NCBI GenBank assembly: GCA_964437445.1
Contig: CAYTGR010000025.1
Span: forward strand, 1 to 64,000
Length of the DNA stretch: 64,000 nt
Direction of reading: 5' to 3'
From: CAYTGR01 sp964437445
Lineage (GTDB): Bacteria; Chloroflexota; Anaerolineae; B4-G1; SLSP01
The notes beneath the pieces were generated by a model. That model had not been told where the DNA came from and did no database searches. It saw only the letters and a list, made by a program, of their open reading frames with translations. Positions 15,014-23,535 of the stretch are shown here, in pieces. Positions within the stretch are counted from its first letter, which is position 1. Every line of letters begins with the position of its first letter. A program made the position numbers and the translations under genes.

Positions 15014-16882
15014 TCACCAGGCCGCCCCGCCCCAGAAAAAAAAGTTCTGCAACGTGCTCAAGGCGCGCGCGGTGAAGCTGAGCAGCACCGGCCAATCGGG
15101 GCCGGCCCGCCGGCTGTTGTTGGCGCGGTTCAGGTCCAGCGGGACCTTGCCCGCCGGATCAATCTCCACAGCAGCAATGGGTGCCGTGCCCTCCACCGTG
15201 AGCGTGCGCCGCTCACAGGGCCAGGCGATCGTCTCCGATGTCCCTGGCCGGTAGGTAACGCGCACTTCGGAAGGGATACAGAGCTCGCCGCGCCGTTCTA
15301 CCGTGGCCCGCTGCCCCTCCAACGAGGCCACCTGCGCATCCAACACGGCGCTGCCTTCCACCAAACCCTCCCAGAACCAGGCCGTGGTCTCCGCGCCCAA
15401 CGTCTCTTCCATCACAGCGCGGACATCCTGGCCGGTGGGATGGGCCAGCGCATATCGCTGATAGTAGGTGCGCAAGAAGCGGAGCATCGCCTCCTCGCCC
15501 ACCACCCGTTCCAACGTAGTCAACGCCACCGCCGGCTTGGAATAAGCCGCGATGCCATAAGTGGCACTGTCAAATGCCCAGGCGGTGCCTGCAATGGACG
15601 TCTCCGGCGCCAGCGCGTATTCAGTCCGCCGCATATCCAGGTACGACCAGGTCCAGCCGCCGCAATCGGAAACTGCCCCCCCGAACAGCGCGTTCATCGC
15701 CCGGACGGTCGTGTAGTCGGTGAAGCCCTCATCTAACCACGGTTCCTCGGCTTCGTTGGTGGCCACCGCCGCTTGAAACCACTGGTGGCCTAATTCGTGC
15801 ACCACTTCCACTTCATGTAACCGGAAGCAAGCTGGCGTATGGACGCCCTGCATCCCGGCGGTGAAGAGGCGCGGATACTCCATGCCGCCCGCCCCGCCGC
15901 CATCCTGCGGCACCAAAATCACGGTCAGCTGCTGCGCAAAACCGCCGCCATACGGGCCGTACCATTCAGAATACTTACGGAACGCTCCCTCGGTAGCATC
16001 CAGCGTCCGCTCCACCACGGCCTGATGTTCGGGCAAGTAGAGCAGCCGCAGGTGCACGCCATCCACCTCCCGCGTCGCCTCCCGAAAGCGCGCGGAAGCG
16101 CCCCAGGCAAAATCAATCACCTGCGCGGCATGAAAGGCATGGGTGACCGTGCCATCGCCGTTGGCCTGCGGCTCCCCGACCGGCTCACCCGTGGCCCCAA
16201 TCACCCAGCCCTCCGGCAGCGTCACCTGGACATCATAGCTGCCAAAATCGGCGTAGAACTCACTGTTGGCGTGGAAAGGATAAGCGTTCCAGGCGCCATC
16301 TTGCCAGACGCCGAATTTGGGGAACCATTGCCCGGCCATCACAAAGCGCCCCTCGTCAGCCCAACCGGTACGGGCGAAGACCTTGGGCATTTGGGCGGTG
16401 AACTCCAGCTGCACCTGCACCGCCTGTCCCGGCGCTACCGGCTGCGGCAGCACCGCCCGCACCAACGTCGCATCCTTATCCACCGGCTCCAACACCAGCG
16501 CCGTCCCCTCGGCCAGGCGGAGAGAGGTCACTTTCAGCCAGCCAGGATACGCCGGATCATAGCCAAAGCCCCGGCTTACATCGCCCGCTTCGGTCAACCA
16601 GAGCGTCTCCGGCCCGCTGAAGGCATTGAGATAGAGGTGGAAGACCAGGTCGGGAATCGGGTCGGCGGTGCGATTGATATACGTCGCCGTCTCCGTGCCG
16701 GTCAGCGTGTAAGTAGCCGGATCGTAGCGCGCGGCAATGGTGTAAGAGGCAATGTCAGGAGGTGGCTCCATTGCCTCAGCCCACACGGGTAACGGCGCCG
16801 TCATCACCAGTGCAGCCAGTGCCAGTCCACCCCCCAACAGCAGTAACCATCCGCTTAACTTTTTACCTGTCCCGCCCTGCAT
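15014..16882 (-). CDS. M1-family (aminopeptidase N-like) metallopeptidase, secreted
   Basis: A 622-aa protein with an N-terminal signal or anchor helix (WLLLLGGGLALAALVMTAPL), a beta-sandwich domain and an M1 gluzincin catalytic domain. HELGHQWF supplies two zinc-binding His and the catalytic Glu, and the downstream EPWLDEGFTDY supplies the third ligand Glu. GGAGMEY at about residue 310 corresponds to the M1 GAMEN-type exopeptidase loop. It probably degrades peptides outside the cell. Two in-frame ATGs lie 12 nt apart (16894 and 16882). I chose the second because GGAGG precedes it by 4 nt. The 3' end is next to an octamer array. Confidence 0.88.
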   Translation of the reverse strand: MQGGTGKKLSGWLLLLGGGLALAALVMTAPLPVWAEAMEPPPDIASYTIAARYDPATYTLTGTETATYINRTADPIPDLVFHLYLNAFSGPETLWLTEAGDVSRGFGYDPAYPGWLKVTSLRLAEGTALVLEPVDKDATLVRAVLPQPVAPGQAVQVQLEFTAQMPKVFARTGWADEGRFVMAGQWFPKFGVWQDGAWNAYPFHANSEFYADFGSYDVQVTLPEGWVIGATGEPVGEPQANGDGTVTHAFHAAQVIDFAWGASARFREATREVDGVHLRLLYLPEHQAVVERTLDATEGAFRKYSEWYGPYGGGFAQQLTVILVPQDGGGAGGMEYPRLFTAGMQGVHTPACFRLHEVEVVHELGHQWFQAAVATNEAEEPWLDEGFTDYTTVRAMNALFGGAVSDCGGWTWSYLDMRRTEYALAPETSIAGTAWAFDSATYGIAAYSKPAVALTTLERVVGEEAMLRFLRTYYQRYALAHPTGQDVRAVMEETLGAETTAWFWEGLVEGSAVLDAQVASLEGQRATVERRGELCIPSEVRVTYRPGTSETIAWPCERRTLTVEGTAPIAAVEIDPAGKVPLDLNRANNSRRAGPDWPVLLSFTARALSTLQNFFFWGGAAW

Positions 16883-16926
16883 AACCCCTCCCATTTCTTC
16901 ACCTCTTACTCCCTACGCCTTACTCT

Positions 16927-17901
16927 TCACGCATACCCCTGCGGGTGCGCCTGGTGCCAGGCCCACGCGCTGGCGATGATGTCGCGCAGCGCGGGGAGGC
17001 GCGGCTGCCAGCCCAAATCGCGGCGGATCGCGGTGGCGTCGGCGACCAACCGGGCCGGGTCGCCGGGCCGCCGGGGCGTGACCACCGCCGGAATCGGATG
17101 GCCGGTCACCGCGCGCGCGGTCTCAATCACCTCTTTGACCGAATAGCCCGCCCCGTTGCCCAAATTGTAGATCATCTGCGGGCGCTCGTCCAACGCCTCC
17201 AGCGCTAAAATGTGCGCCGAGGCCAGGTCCAGGATGTGAATGTAGTCGCGGATGCAAGTCCCGTCAGGCGTCGGGTAATCGTCGCCGTAGATGGCGATGG
17301 TCTCCCGTTGCCCCAGCGCCACCTGCAACACCAGCGGGATCAGATGCGTCTCCGGGCGATGCGCCTCACCGCGTTCGGCGGTGGCGCCCGCCGCGTTGAA
17401 ATAGCGCAGCGCAGCATACTTCAGGCCGTGAATCTGGTGATACCAGGCCAGCGTCTCTTCCACCATCCGCTTGGTGTGGCCGTAAACGCTGACGGGACCG
17501 ATGGGATGGCGCTCGGTCAGCGGCTCGTCGCCGCTGGCGTAGACGCCCGCCGTGGATGAGAAGACGATCCGCGGCACTCCGTGCGCTACCGCCGCCTCAA
17601 TCAGCGTCATGCTGCCCATCACATTATTGCGGAAGAACCGGCCCGGTGCCTGCATGGATTCACCGGCCTCAATGAAAGCCGCAAACTGGATCAGCCCATC
17701 GTAGCGTTCGGTGCTGAACAACGCTTCCAGCGCCGCCGGGTCCAGGATATCCCCCTGGACGAAGCGCGCGCCGGCCGGCACCGCCGCGCGGTAGCCCTTG
17801 ACCAGGCTATCGTAGACCGTCACCGTATGGCCGGCCCTGAGCAGTTCCTCCGTCACGACGCTACCGATATACCCGGCCCCACCTGCAACCAGGACATGCA
17901 T
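16927..17901 (-). CDS. galE: UDP-glucose 4-epimerase
   Basis: A 324-aa short-chain dehydrogenase-type sugar epimerase. The N-terminal GGAGYIGS motif binds NAD, and SVYGHTK carries the catalytic Tyr-x3-Lys. TPDGTCIRDYIHILDLASAH and NLGNGAGYSVKEVIE are characteristic GalE segments. It interconverts UDP-glucose and UDP-galactose for surface polysaccharide synthesis. The length is normal and the GGAGGTATAAGGGTTATG start region is convincing. It is separated from the phospholipase-like gene by a 249-nt gap filled with repeats. Confidence 0.95.
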   Translation of the reverse strand: MHVLVAGGAGYIGSVVTEELLRAGHTVTVYDSLVKGYRAAVPAGARFVQGDILDPAALEALFSTERYDGLIQFAAFIEAGESMQAPGRFFRNNVMGSMTLIEAAVAHGVPRIVFSSTAGVYASGDEPLTERHPIGPVSVYGHTKRMVEETLAWYHQIHGLKYAALRYFNAAGATAERGEAHRPETHLIPLVLQVALGQRETIAIYGDDYPTPDGTCIRDYIHILDLASAHILALEALDERPQMIYNLGNGAGYSVKEVIETARAVTGHPIPAVVTPRRPGDPARLVADATAIRRDLGWQPRLPALRDIIASAWAWHQAHPQGYA

Positions 17902-17941
17902 AACCCTTATACCTCCTCCGAAAATAGAAACCAGTTTAAGG

Positions 17942-18029
17942 AGTGAGCAGAGAGCAGCAGAGTAGAAATGCCTGTTTCCTGCTCACCGCTCACATTTGAA
18001 AAGTATGAAGGATGAGGGCGGAAGGATGA
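17942..18029. repeat. Heptamer arrays AGTGAGC/GCTCACC and AGGATGA types
   Basis: 17942-17962 has three AGTGAGC-type 7-nt units, and 17981-17993 carries the complementary word GCTCACC, giving hairpin potential. 18002-18029 has four 7-nt units, three of AGGATGA type. The arrays lie immediately next to a larger hairpin repeat at 18060. Confidence 0.75.
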
Positions 18030-18059
18030 AATCTCCTCCCTTGAACATAGCGCTCTGTT

Positions 18060-18136
18060 TGTAGTCAGGCGCTTTAGCGCCGTCTGCCGCGCTGAAGCGC
18101 GTCACTACAAGCATAAAGCGCGTCACTACAAACACG
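18060..18136 (+). repeat. CGCTTTAGCGC double-hairpin repeat, copy A (with partial duplication)
   Basis: This element has the order GTAG - GGCGCTTTAGCGCC - GTCTGCC - GCGCTGAAGCGC - GTCACTACAA, containing two palindromic GC hairpins. A second partial copy, AAAGCGCGTCACTACAA, follows directly. Related copies occur at 27334-27382 and 37418-37465, all in the same orientation and all between genes. It is a REP-like dispersed repeat. Confidence 0.8.
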
Positions 18137-18150
18137 CTAAAACGCTGCAA

Positions 18151-18915
18151 CTACAACGCTCCATCACGCCAGTAGCGCAACACCGTCTTGCGGCTCTCCT
18201 GCGCCCCGCGCGTCTCGTAGCGCGCCAGCGCCTCCCACAACCCCGGCACCGGGGAGACGTAGGTACTCGCTGCGATAGCCTGCGCCACCTCCTCCAGCCG
18301 TTCGGGCGGGAACTTACCCCGCTCGGCGAAGATGCGCGCCGTCTCCACCGGCTCACGTCCCGCCAGTTGCGCGACCAGCCAATCGCGCAGCCGGCGCAGC
18401 GCCGCATCGTCAGTGACAGGGAACCACTGCCGGGGCTCGGCGCTCACCAGCCAGGGGACCACCTCCGGCCAGGTGTGCAGGGTCGCTTCCGCCTGGTGGT
18501 CCAGGTAGACGCGCAGCCCGTTGTGGTGGATGGCCCGCTCCTGCCGCGTGGGGAACTGGCCGGAATAGAGATAGCAGGGCAGGTAGACCTCCCAGGCCCA
18601 GACCTCATCCCAGATGAGATGGTTGAGATAACCGCTCAAATAAGCAGCCTGATCCGGCGGCAGGCGGTGGGGATCCGCCAGGGTCGGGTAGGCAGCCAGC
18701 AACGTTGGCACCGCCCGCACTTCCTCGCGCGGCGGGAACTCGTAAAAATGCGTCTCCGCCCGCGCCTGGCCGGTGAGCACCTGCACATCCACAGCGGTCG
18801 CACCCAATAAAAAAGCGCCGGCCTCGGCCTGGAGCACGGTCCGGAGGGCTTCGGGCAACGCCTGATCCGCCAAAAAATTTCGGGCATAAACCAAATGTTG
18901 AAATGGTGTTGGCAT
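18151..18915 (-). CDS. Zn-dependent phospholipase C-like protein
   Basis: A 254-aa protein of the zinc-dependent phospholipase C-like family. The N-terminal MPTPFQHL has an early His, AGAFLLGATAVDVQ and YLSGYLNHLIWDEVW supply the His/Asp ligands of the family, and RAIHHNGLRVYLD is also present. These proteins are often found in Chloroflexota and Firmicutes genomes, with unknown substrates. The start at 18915 lies 7 nt downstream of a -10 box (TAAAAT) and has no ribosome binding site, so the mRNA is probably leaderless. It is divergent from recF. Confidence 0.8.
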   Translation of the reverse strand: MPTPFQHLVYARNFLADQALPEALRTVLQAEAGAFLLGATAVDVQVLTGQARAETHFYEFPPREEVRAVPTLLAAYPTLADPHRLPPDQAAYLSGYLNHLIWDEVWAWEVYLPCYLYSGQFPTRQERAIHHNGLRVYLDHQAEATLHTWPEVVPWLVSAEPRQWFPVTDDAALRRLRDWLVAQLAGREPVETARIFAERGKFPPERLEEVAQAIAASTYVSPVPGLWEALARYETRGAQESRKTVLRYWRDGAL

Positions 18916-18922
18916 AAGGCGA

Positions 18923-18950
18923 ATTTTACCGCTAACTTTGACAGAGGCAA
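18923..18950 (-). promoter_or_regulatory. Promoter of the phospholipase C-like gene (leaderless)
   Basis: On the minus strand, TTGCCT (18945-18950) and TAAAAT (18923-18928) are separated by 16 nt. The start codon begins 7 nt after the -10 box, so transcription would begin at or next to the ATG. Confidence 0.6.
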
Positions 18951-18964
18951 GCCAGGTTGTTGGC

Positions 18965-18992
18965 TTGCTCCTGCGCCCGGCCGTGCTACAAT
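18965..18992 (+). promoter_or_regulatory. Promoter of recF (leaderless)
   Basis: TTGCTC (18965-18970) and TACAAT (18987-18992) are separated by 16 nt. The recF ATG at 19002 begins 9 nt after the -10 box and there is no ribosome binding site. This suggests a leaderless transcript divergent from the neighbouring promoter in an 86-nt gap. Confidence 0.6.
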
Positions 18993-19001
18993 AAGCCTCC
19001 G

Positions 19002-20213
19002 ATGCACGTCCAAAGCTTGAGTCTACGCCATTTTCGTCTCTACTCCCGGCTGGAGCTGGACCTGCCCGCGGCCCCGATCCTGTTGTTGGGGGCCAATGCG
19101 CAAGGGAAGACCAGTTTGCTGGAGGCGCTGGCCTGCTTCGCCCTGGGCCGTTCACCGCTGACACCGACCGAGCAGCACTTGCTGCATTGGGGCGCGTTAG
19201 AGGCCGGCCTGCCCTTTGCCCACCTGCAGGCCCAGGTAGTCCGGCAGGACCGGACGGAGCAGCTGGAAATCGCCCTGGAACGGACAGCCCAGAGCAACGG
19301 CACAGCCCGCCTGGTCAAGCAGATCCGCGTGGATCGTCGGTTAATCCGCCGGGCGGACTTGGCCGGGCACCTGAACGTCGTCCTGTTCCTGCCCGAGGAC
19401 GTGGGGCTGGTCGGTGGCCCGCCGGCCGGCCGGCGGCGCTACTTAGATGACCTGCTCTCGCAGGTCTACCCGGCCTACGTGGAGGCGCTCAGCGCCTACC
19501 AGGAAGCGCTGACTCGCCGGAACGCGCTCCTGCGCCATCTCCGCGACGAGGGGGGGGATGCTGCGCAGCTGGAGCCGTTGGAGGAAGTGCTGGCGCGGAC
19601 CGGCGTGGCACTCTCCTTCTACCGGCAACAGCTGGTCAATGTCCTGACGTTCCATGCCGACCGGCTCCACCAGGAGTTAACCGGCGGGGCTTCGTGGCTC
19701 CAGCTGCATTATCAGCCCAGCTTTGACCTGCTGCACCCGCCCGCGCTCACGCTCCAGTTGGGATTGATGCCCGAAATGACCCGCCTGCCCGACGCCGCCG
19801 CGCTGGAAGCCGCTTATCTCAAAGTGCTACGGCGGCAGCGGCGGCAGGAAATCGCCCAGGGGAGTACGCTGTTGGGACCGCACCGCGACGAGCTGCGCTT
19901 TATCTCCGATAATGTAGATTTGGGGACGTTTGGCTCGCGGGGGCAACAGCGGACGGTCGTGCTGGCACTGCGGTTGGCCGAACTGCGCTGGCTCCAGGCA
20001 GAAACCGGCGAAGCACCAGTCTTGTTGCTGGATGAGGTACTGGCCGAACTGGATCAGGCCCGGCGCGGTTACTTGCTGGCCCAGTTAGCGGGCGTGGAAC
20101 AGGCCATTTTAGCCACCACCGATGCCGAGCAGTTTCCCCTGGCTTTCCGCCGGCAGGCACGGCTGCTGGAGGTGCGCGGCGGTGTGATCACAGCTATCAG
20201 GGATCAAGAATAA
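19002..20213 (+). CDS. recF: DNA replication and repair protein RecF
   Basis: A 403-aa SMC-like ATPase that helps load RecA at gapped DNA. Walker A is GANAQGKTSLLEA (about residues 30-42). The signature region is TLLGPHRDELRF...GTFGSRGQQRT, and Walker B is PVLLLDEVLAELD. The length is normal. The start at 19002 gives the expected MHVQSLSLRHFRLY N-terminus; a longer in-frame start at 18957 would contain the promoter. There is no dnaA, dnaN or gyrB nearby, unlike the classical recF locus. The last codons (TAIRDQE) run into a GATCAGG-type heptamer sequence, and rsmG converges 14 nt downstream. Confidence 0.95.
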   Translation: MHVQSLSLRHFRLYSRLELDLPAAPILLLGANAQGKTSLLEALACFALGRSPLTPTEQHLLHWGALEAGLPFAHLQAQVVRQDRTEQLEIALERTAQSNGTARLVKQIRVDRRLIRRADLAGHLNVVLFLPEDVGLVGGPPAGRRRYLDDLLSQVYPAYVEALSAYQEALTRRNALLRHLRDEGGDAAQLEPLEEVLARTGVALSFYRQQLVNVLTFHADRLHQELTGGASWLQLHYQPSFDLLHPPALTLQLGLMPEMTRLPDAAALEAAYLKVLRRQRRQEIAQGSTLLGPHRDELRFISDNVDLGTFGSRGQQRTVVLALRLAELRWLQAETGEAPVLLLDEVLAELDQARRGYLLAQLAGVEQAILATTDAEQFPLAFRRQARLLEVRGGVITAIRDQE

Positions 20214-20227
20214 GGGAAGCTGGCTCG

Positions 20228-20971
20228 CTATTCCTTGCCCGCCGCGCCCTTCACCACGAGGGGACGCTTGGCCGGCATCCCGGCCCGGCGGGGATACTGC
20301 GACGGGGTAGCCGCCACTTTGTCCAGCACCACCAGATAGCGGGTCTCGGCTAACCCGCGCAGTTCTACAGGCACCAAGCGCCTGACGCGCCCCCCCAGGG
20401 TGGTGATGGCCCAATCGGCGCTGTGAGTTTCGGCGACGGCATCCTCGCCTTTCTGGGCCAGCACCCGGCCCCCGATCTTGACCAACGGCAGCAAATACTC
20501 GGCCAACACCGGCATCTCCGCCACCGCCCGCGCCAGTGCCCAATCGTACCGCTCCCGGTGCTCTGGGGCCTGCCCCAACTCCTCGGCACGGCCGTGGATA
20601 ATCGCCACCCGGTCCAGCCCTAACCGCGCCACGATGTGAGCCAGGAAATGCACCTTTTTTTCCGTGGCCTCCAACAAAGTCAACCCCATGCCGGGACAGA
20701 GAATCTTCAGGGGAATGCCGGGGAAGCCGGCCCCGGTCCCCACGTCAATCACCGACGCCCCCGCAAAACGCTCACCCGGCTCCAACGCCCGCAGGCACGA
20801 GATAGAATCCAGGAAATGGCGGACCTGCACCCCCTCATCGTCGGTGATGGCCGTCAGGTTGAACCGCCCGTTCCATTCTACCAGTTGTTGATAATAAAGC
20901 CGGAAAGCCTCCAGCTGCTCTGGTTTTAGATTGATCTGCAAATCCTTTGCGCCGGCTACCAGCAAATTCAC
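20228..20971 (-). CDS. rsmG: 16S rRNA (guanine-527-N7)-methyltransferase
   Basis: A 247-aa SAM-dependent methyltransferase (GidB/RsmG) that methylates G527 of 16S rRNA. SVIDVGTGAGFPGIPLKI is the SAM-binding loop, followed by TLLEATEKKVHFL and DWALARAVAEM. It starts with GTG, preceded by GAGGTGAGGGT. Its own promoter is visible upstream, and it is convergent with recF with only 14 nt between the stop codons. Confidence 0.95.
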   Translation of the reverse strand: MNLLVAGAKDLQINLKPEQLEAFRLYYQQLVEWNGRFNLTAITDDEGVQVRHFLDSISCLRALEPGERFAGASVIDVGTGAGFPGIPLKILCPGMGLTLLEATEKKVHFLAHIVARLGLDRVAIIHGRAEELGQAPEHRERYDWALARAVAEMPVLAEYLLPLVKIGGRVLAQKGEDAVAETHSADWAITTLGGRVRRLVPVELRGLAETRYLVVLDKVAATPSQYPRRAGMPAKRPLVVKGAAGKE

Positions 20972-21001
20972 ACCCTCACCTCTTGATCAGCAGTGATACC
21001 C

Positions 21002-21030
21002 ATTATAACAGATGCGAGACAGAGTGAAAA
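21002..21030 (-). promoter_or_regulatory. Promoter of rsmG
   Basis: On the minus strand, a TATAAT box (21002-21007) is preceded by TGT, giving an extended -10. TTTCAC at 21025-21030 is a 17-nt-spaced -35 candidate. The start codon lies 30 nt downstream. Confidence 0.6.
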
Positions 21031-21061
21031 CCGGCCTGCTGAGAGGCGTTTCAGGGAAACA

Positions 21062-21955
21062 TTAAGCCGCTGTCGTTTTTTGTTCCGCCAGCCGCAGTTT
21101 GACGAAGGCCCAGGGTGCTCCCAGCGCTGCCCATAACCCGAGGCAGGCATAGCGCACGTAACGAAAGAGCAACAGCGGCTCCAGGCCGGCGAAAACGGCT
21201 TTCAATCCAAACCGCAACCCCAACAGCACCGCCACACCCAACATCGCCCGCGCCACCAGCTGCCACCAGCGTCCTGGCACGGCAAACCTGACCCAACGCC
21301 GCTCCAGCGCCGCGCCGGCGCCCAGCCCTAACAGCACCCCCGCAATTGCAGCGCCATCTTCAGTGCGGAAAAGTACCGCCAACAACACGGCCACCGCCGC
21401 AGTCAGCCCCAATTGCCAGGCCAGACTCTGGGCAGCCAGCCAGCGTTCCACCGGCGGCACCCACCAGAGGGCCAACCCCAACACCGCCGCGCCGAGAACA
21501 TATCCGCCAAGCAAATCCGTGGGAAAATGTACTCCCGTATAAAGCCGTGACAGAGGAATCAATACGATGAGCAAACCGGCGACCACCCAGAGCCAACGGC
21601 GGCGCAGCTGCGCTGCCAGGTAGCCCCAAATCACGACGGTATTTTGTGTATGCCCGCTCGGCAGCCCACCCCCTGGGGCATTGACCAGTTGACGGACCCG
21701 CGCGTCGTACTCAAAGGGCCGGGGCTGGTTAGCCACCACCTTGGCCACACCATTCAAGTAGGCGGAGAACAGAAATATCACGACCACGCGCAGCCCGTTG
21801 CGTCGGTCCAGACACCAGTAGATGAGTGGCAACAGCACCAGGAAAAATTCCTCCTCGCCCATAAACGTCAGGGCCTTGAACAGCCCATCCAGCGCCGGGC
21901 TGAACTGTTGCAGCCATAAAACCACCTTGATGCCCCAATCTAACACTGCCGCCAT
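21062..21955 (-). CDS. PAP2-family membrane phosphatase
   Basis: A 297-aa integral membrane protein of the type 2 phosphatidic acid phosphatase family. The three catalytic motifs are present: KVVANQPRP (about residue 70), GGLPSGHTQ and SRLYTGVHFPTDLLGG. The phosphatase core occupies residues 25-185. About 110 further residues of Ala/Leu-rich membrane helices follow, which is longer than simple PAP2 enzymes. It probably dephosphorylates lipid phosphates such as undecaprenyl pyrophosphate. AGGAGGT precedes the ATG. It is divergent from hypA. Confidence 0.88.
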   Translation of the reverse strand: MAAVLDWGIKVVLWLQQFSPALDGLFKALTFMGEEEFFLVLLPLIYWCLDRRNGLRVVVIFLFSAYLNGVAKVVANQPRPFEYDARVRQLVNAPGGGLPSGHTQNTVVIWGYLAAQLRRRWLWVVAGLLIVLIPLSRLYTGVHFPTDLLGGYVLGAAVLGLALWWVPPVERWLAAQSLAWQLGLTAAVAVLLAVLFRTEDGAAIAGVLLGLGAGAALERRWVRFAVPGRWWQLVARAMLGVAVLLGLRFGLKAVFAGLEPLLLFRYVRYACLGLWAALGAPWAFVKLRLAEQKTTAA

Positions 21956-22284
21956 AAAAACACCTCCTGATCAATTTTTCAGCTTGCCCCACCCCAGGTG
22001 GATGACGGAACGAGGCCGGCCCCAGCCGGGAACCGGGCCAGCAAAGCCACGCAGCAGCCCTCTCAACTGTAACCGAGGCTCACGGCCCTCTCCCCTGACA
22101 AACATCTTAAAAGCTGGATGACACAACTCCCATTCCGGGCCGCGCACAAAGATTACGTCAAGACTTACGCAAAAGGATGGATGGGTACATATGTGATAGT
22201 AGCTTCGGCCCGCTGGTATACCACCGAAACGCCAAAGGCGTTACTACGGCCCTCCAATACCACCACCTTTTGCCTTTCCCCAAG
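21956..22284. other. Long intergenic region between PAP2 and hypA
   Basis: This is the only gap over 300 nt. It holds the ribosome binding site of the PAP2 gene at its left end, the second copy of the AACGCC-n-GGCGTTACTAC mini-repeat (22228-22247), and no convincing coding frame. The hypA promoter follows directly. The open frame running through it into hypA lacks a plausible start. Confidence 0.6.
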
Positions 22285-22313
22285 TTGTTGCCTGGTCCTT
22301 CCTGGAGTATAAT
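22285..22313 (+). promoter_or_regulatory. Promoter of the hyp cluster
   Basis: TTGTTG (22285-22290) and a consensus TATAAT (22308-22313) are separated by exactly 17 nt. The hypA ATG lies 34 nt downstream with AAGGAG at 22331-22336. This is one of the best sigma-70-type promoters in the window. Confidence 0.8.
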
Positions 22314-22347
22314 AGACCCGTTTCGTACAAAAGGAGCGACCCATACT

Positions 22348-22689
22348 ATGCATGAACTGCCGGTGACGGAGGATATCCTCCGCATCGTGACCGACCACGC
22401 CCAACGTGCCGGGGCCACCCACATCAAGACGATCTACCTGGTCATCGGCGACCTGACCAGCTTCATAGACGAATCCATCCAATTCTACTTTGATATCCTC
22501 TCCCCCGGCACCCTGGCCGCCGGCGCCCGGCTGGATTTCCGGCGGATTCCCACCCGTTTCCGCTGCCGGGAGTGCCGGCACGAATTCACACCAGAGGGGA
22601 GGAATTGGCACTGCCCGCAGTGCGGCGCGTTAGGCGGCGAAGTCATCGCCGGGAAAGAGTTTTTCGTAGAGAGTATTGAGGTAGAATAG
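22348..22689 (+). CDS. hypA: Hydrogenase maturation nickel metallochaperone HypA
   Basis: A 113-aa protein that delivers nickel to [NiFe]-hydrogenase precursors with HypB. It begins MHELPVTEDI; the N-terminal Met-His is the nickel-binding element of HypA. The C-terminal half carries the zinc ribbon C-x2-C (CRECRHEF) and C-x2-C (CPQCGAL). The length matches the family exactly when this start is used. AAGGAG lies 11 nt upstream. It is the first gene of hypA-B-C-D. Confidence 0.95.
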   Translation: MHELPVTEDILRIVTDHAQRAGATHIKTIYLVIGDLTSFIDESIQFYFDILSPGTLAAGARLDFRRIPTRFRCRECRHEFTPEGRNWHCPQCGALGGEVIAGKEFFVESIEVE

Positions 22690-22768
22690 AGGAACAGGAA
22701 AACAAAGAGCGCCAGAAAACATCGCTGTTCCAAAGACATCCCGATTCTTGATTCCTTAGGAGGTAACC

Positions 22769-23443
22769 TTGAGTACAACCCAACCCACCATCCCCGGCCG
22801 CGTGCCGGTAGTAGAAAAAATCTTGAGCGCGAACGACGAAGTCGCCGCCCGCAACCGGGCGCGCCTGGCCGCGCGTGGCATTATCACCATCAACCTCATG
22901 TCGTCGCCAGGCGCGGGCAAGACCACGCTCTTGCTGGCGACGATTGCCGCCCTGCGGGGCCAGCAGCGCATCGGCGTGATTGAAGGCGACGTCGCCTCGC
23001 AGATAGACGCCGATAAAATCGCCGCCGCGGAGACTCCCGTCGTGCAGATCAACACCGGCGGCGAGTGCCACCTGGACGCCCGCATGGTGGATCAGGCCCT
23101 CGGCGCACTACCCTTAGACGAGCTGGACCTGCTGTTCATTGAGAACGTGGGCAACCTGATCTGCCCGGTTGGGTTTGACCTGGGCCAGACCTATAAAGTG
23201 GGGGTCTTAAGCGTGCCCGAAGGGCACGACAAACCCTACAAATACCCCGCCATCTTTGAAGCGGTGGATCTGGTCGTCGTCACCAAAGCCGACCTGCTGC
23301 CCTACCTGGATTTTGACCTGGCAACGTTCAGGCAGCTGGTCGCCGGCCTCAACGCCCGTGCACCGGTCATGCCGCTCTCGGCCAAGACTGGGGAAGGCCT
23401 GGAGAGCTGGCTGGGCTGGCTGGCGGCGCTCCCCCGTCCTTGA
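22769..23443 (+). CDS. hypB: Hydrogenase nickel incorporation GTPase HypB
   Basis: A 224-aa SIMIBI-class GTPase that drives nickel insertion. The P-loop is SSPGAGKTTLL (about residues 46-56), followed by VIEGDVASQIDADKI, LLFIENVGNLICP and VVVTKADLL. It lacks the N-terminal His-rich and CxxCGC metal-storage extensions found in some HypB proteins. It starts with TTG, preceded by a near-perfect TTAGGAGGT. It lies 79 nt after hypA. Confidence 0.95.
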   Translation: MSTTQPTIPGRVPVVEKILSANDEVAARNRARLAARGIITINLMSSPGAGKTTLLLATIAALRGQQRIGVIEGDVASQIDADKIAAAETPVVQINTGGECHLDARMVDQALGALPLDELDLLFIENVGNLICPVGFDLGQTYKVGVLSVPEGHDKPYKYPAIFEAVDLVVVTKADLLPYLDFDLATFRQLVAGLNARAPVMPLSAKTGEGLESWLGWLAALPRP

Positions 23444-23486
23444 GGGAGTGAGGGAAAATCAAAGCGCGGGAGGATGGGAAGAGAGC

Positions 23487-23521
23487 CTGATCCCTGCTTC
23501 CTGCTCTCCAATCCCTGTCTT
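23487..23521. repeat. Heptamer array CTGATCC/CTGCTTC type
   Basis: Five 7-nt units of CTGnTCC type occupy the gap between hypB and hypC and end just before the hypC ribosome binding site (GAGGAGGT at 23524-23531). Confidence 0.75.
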
Positions 23522-23535
23522 TGAGGAGGTCTCTG

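Noticed and set aside
18916..19164. Longer version of the phospholipase-like protein starting at 19164
   Set aside because: The extra 83 residues are antisense to recF and low-complexity, and the family's conserved start MPTPFQHL begins at 18915.
22177..22347. Long N-terminal extension of hypA
   Set aside because: HypA must start with Met-His for nickel binding. The extension contains the promoter and ribosome binding site and has no homology-like features.
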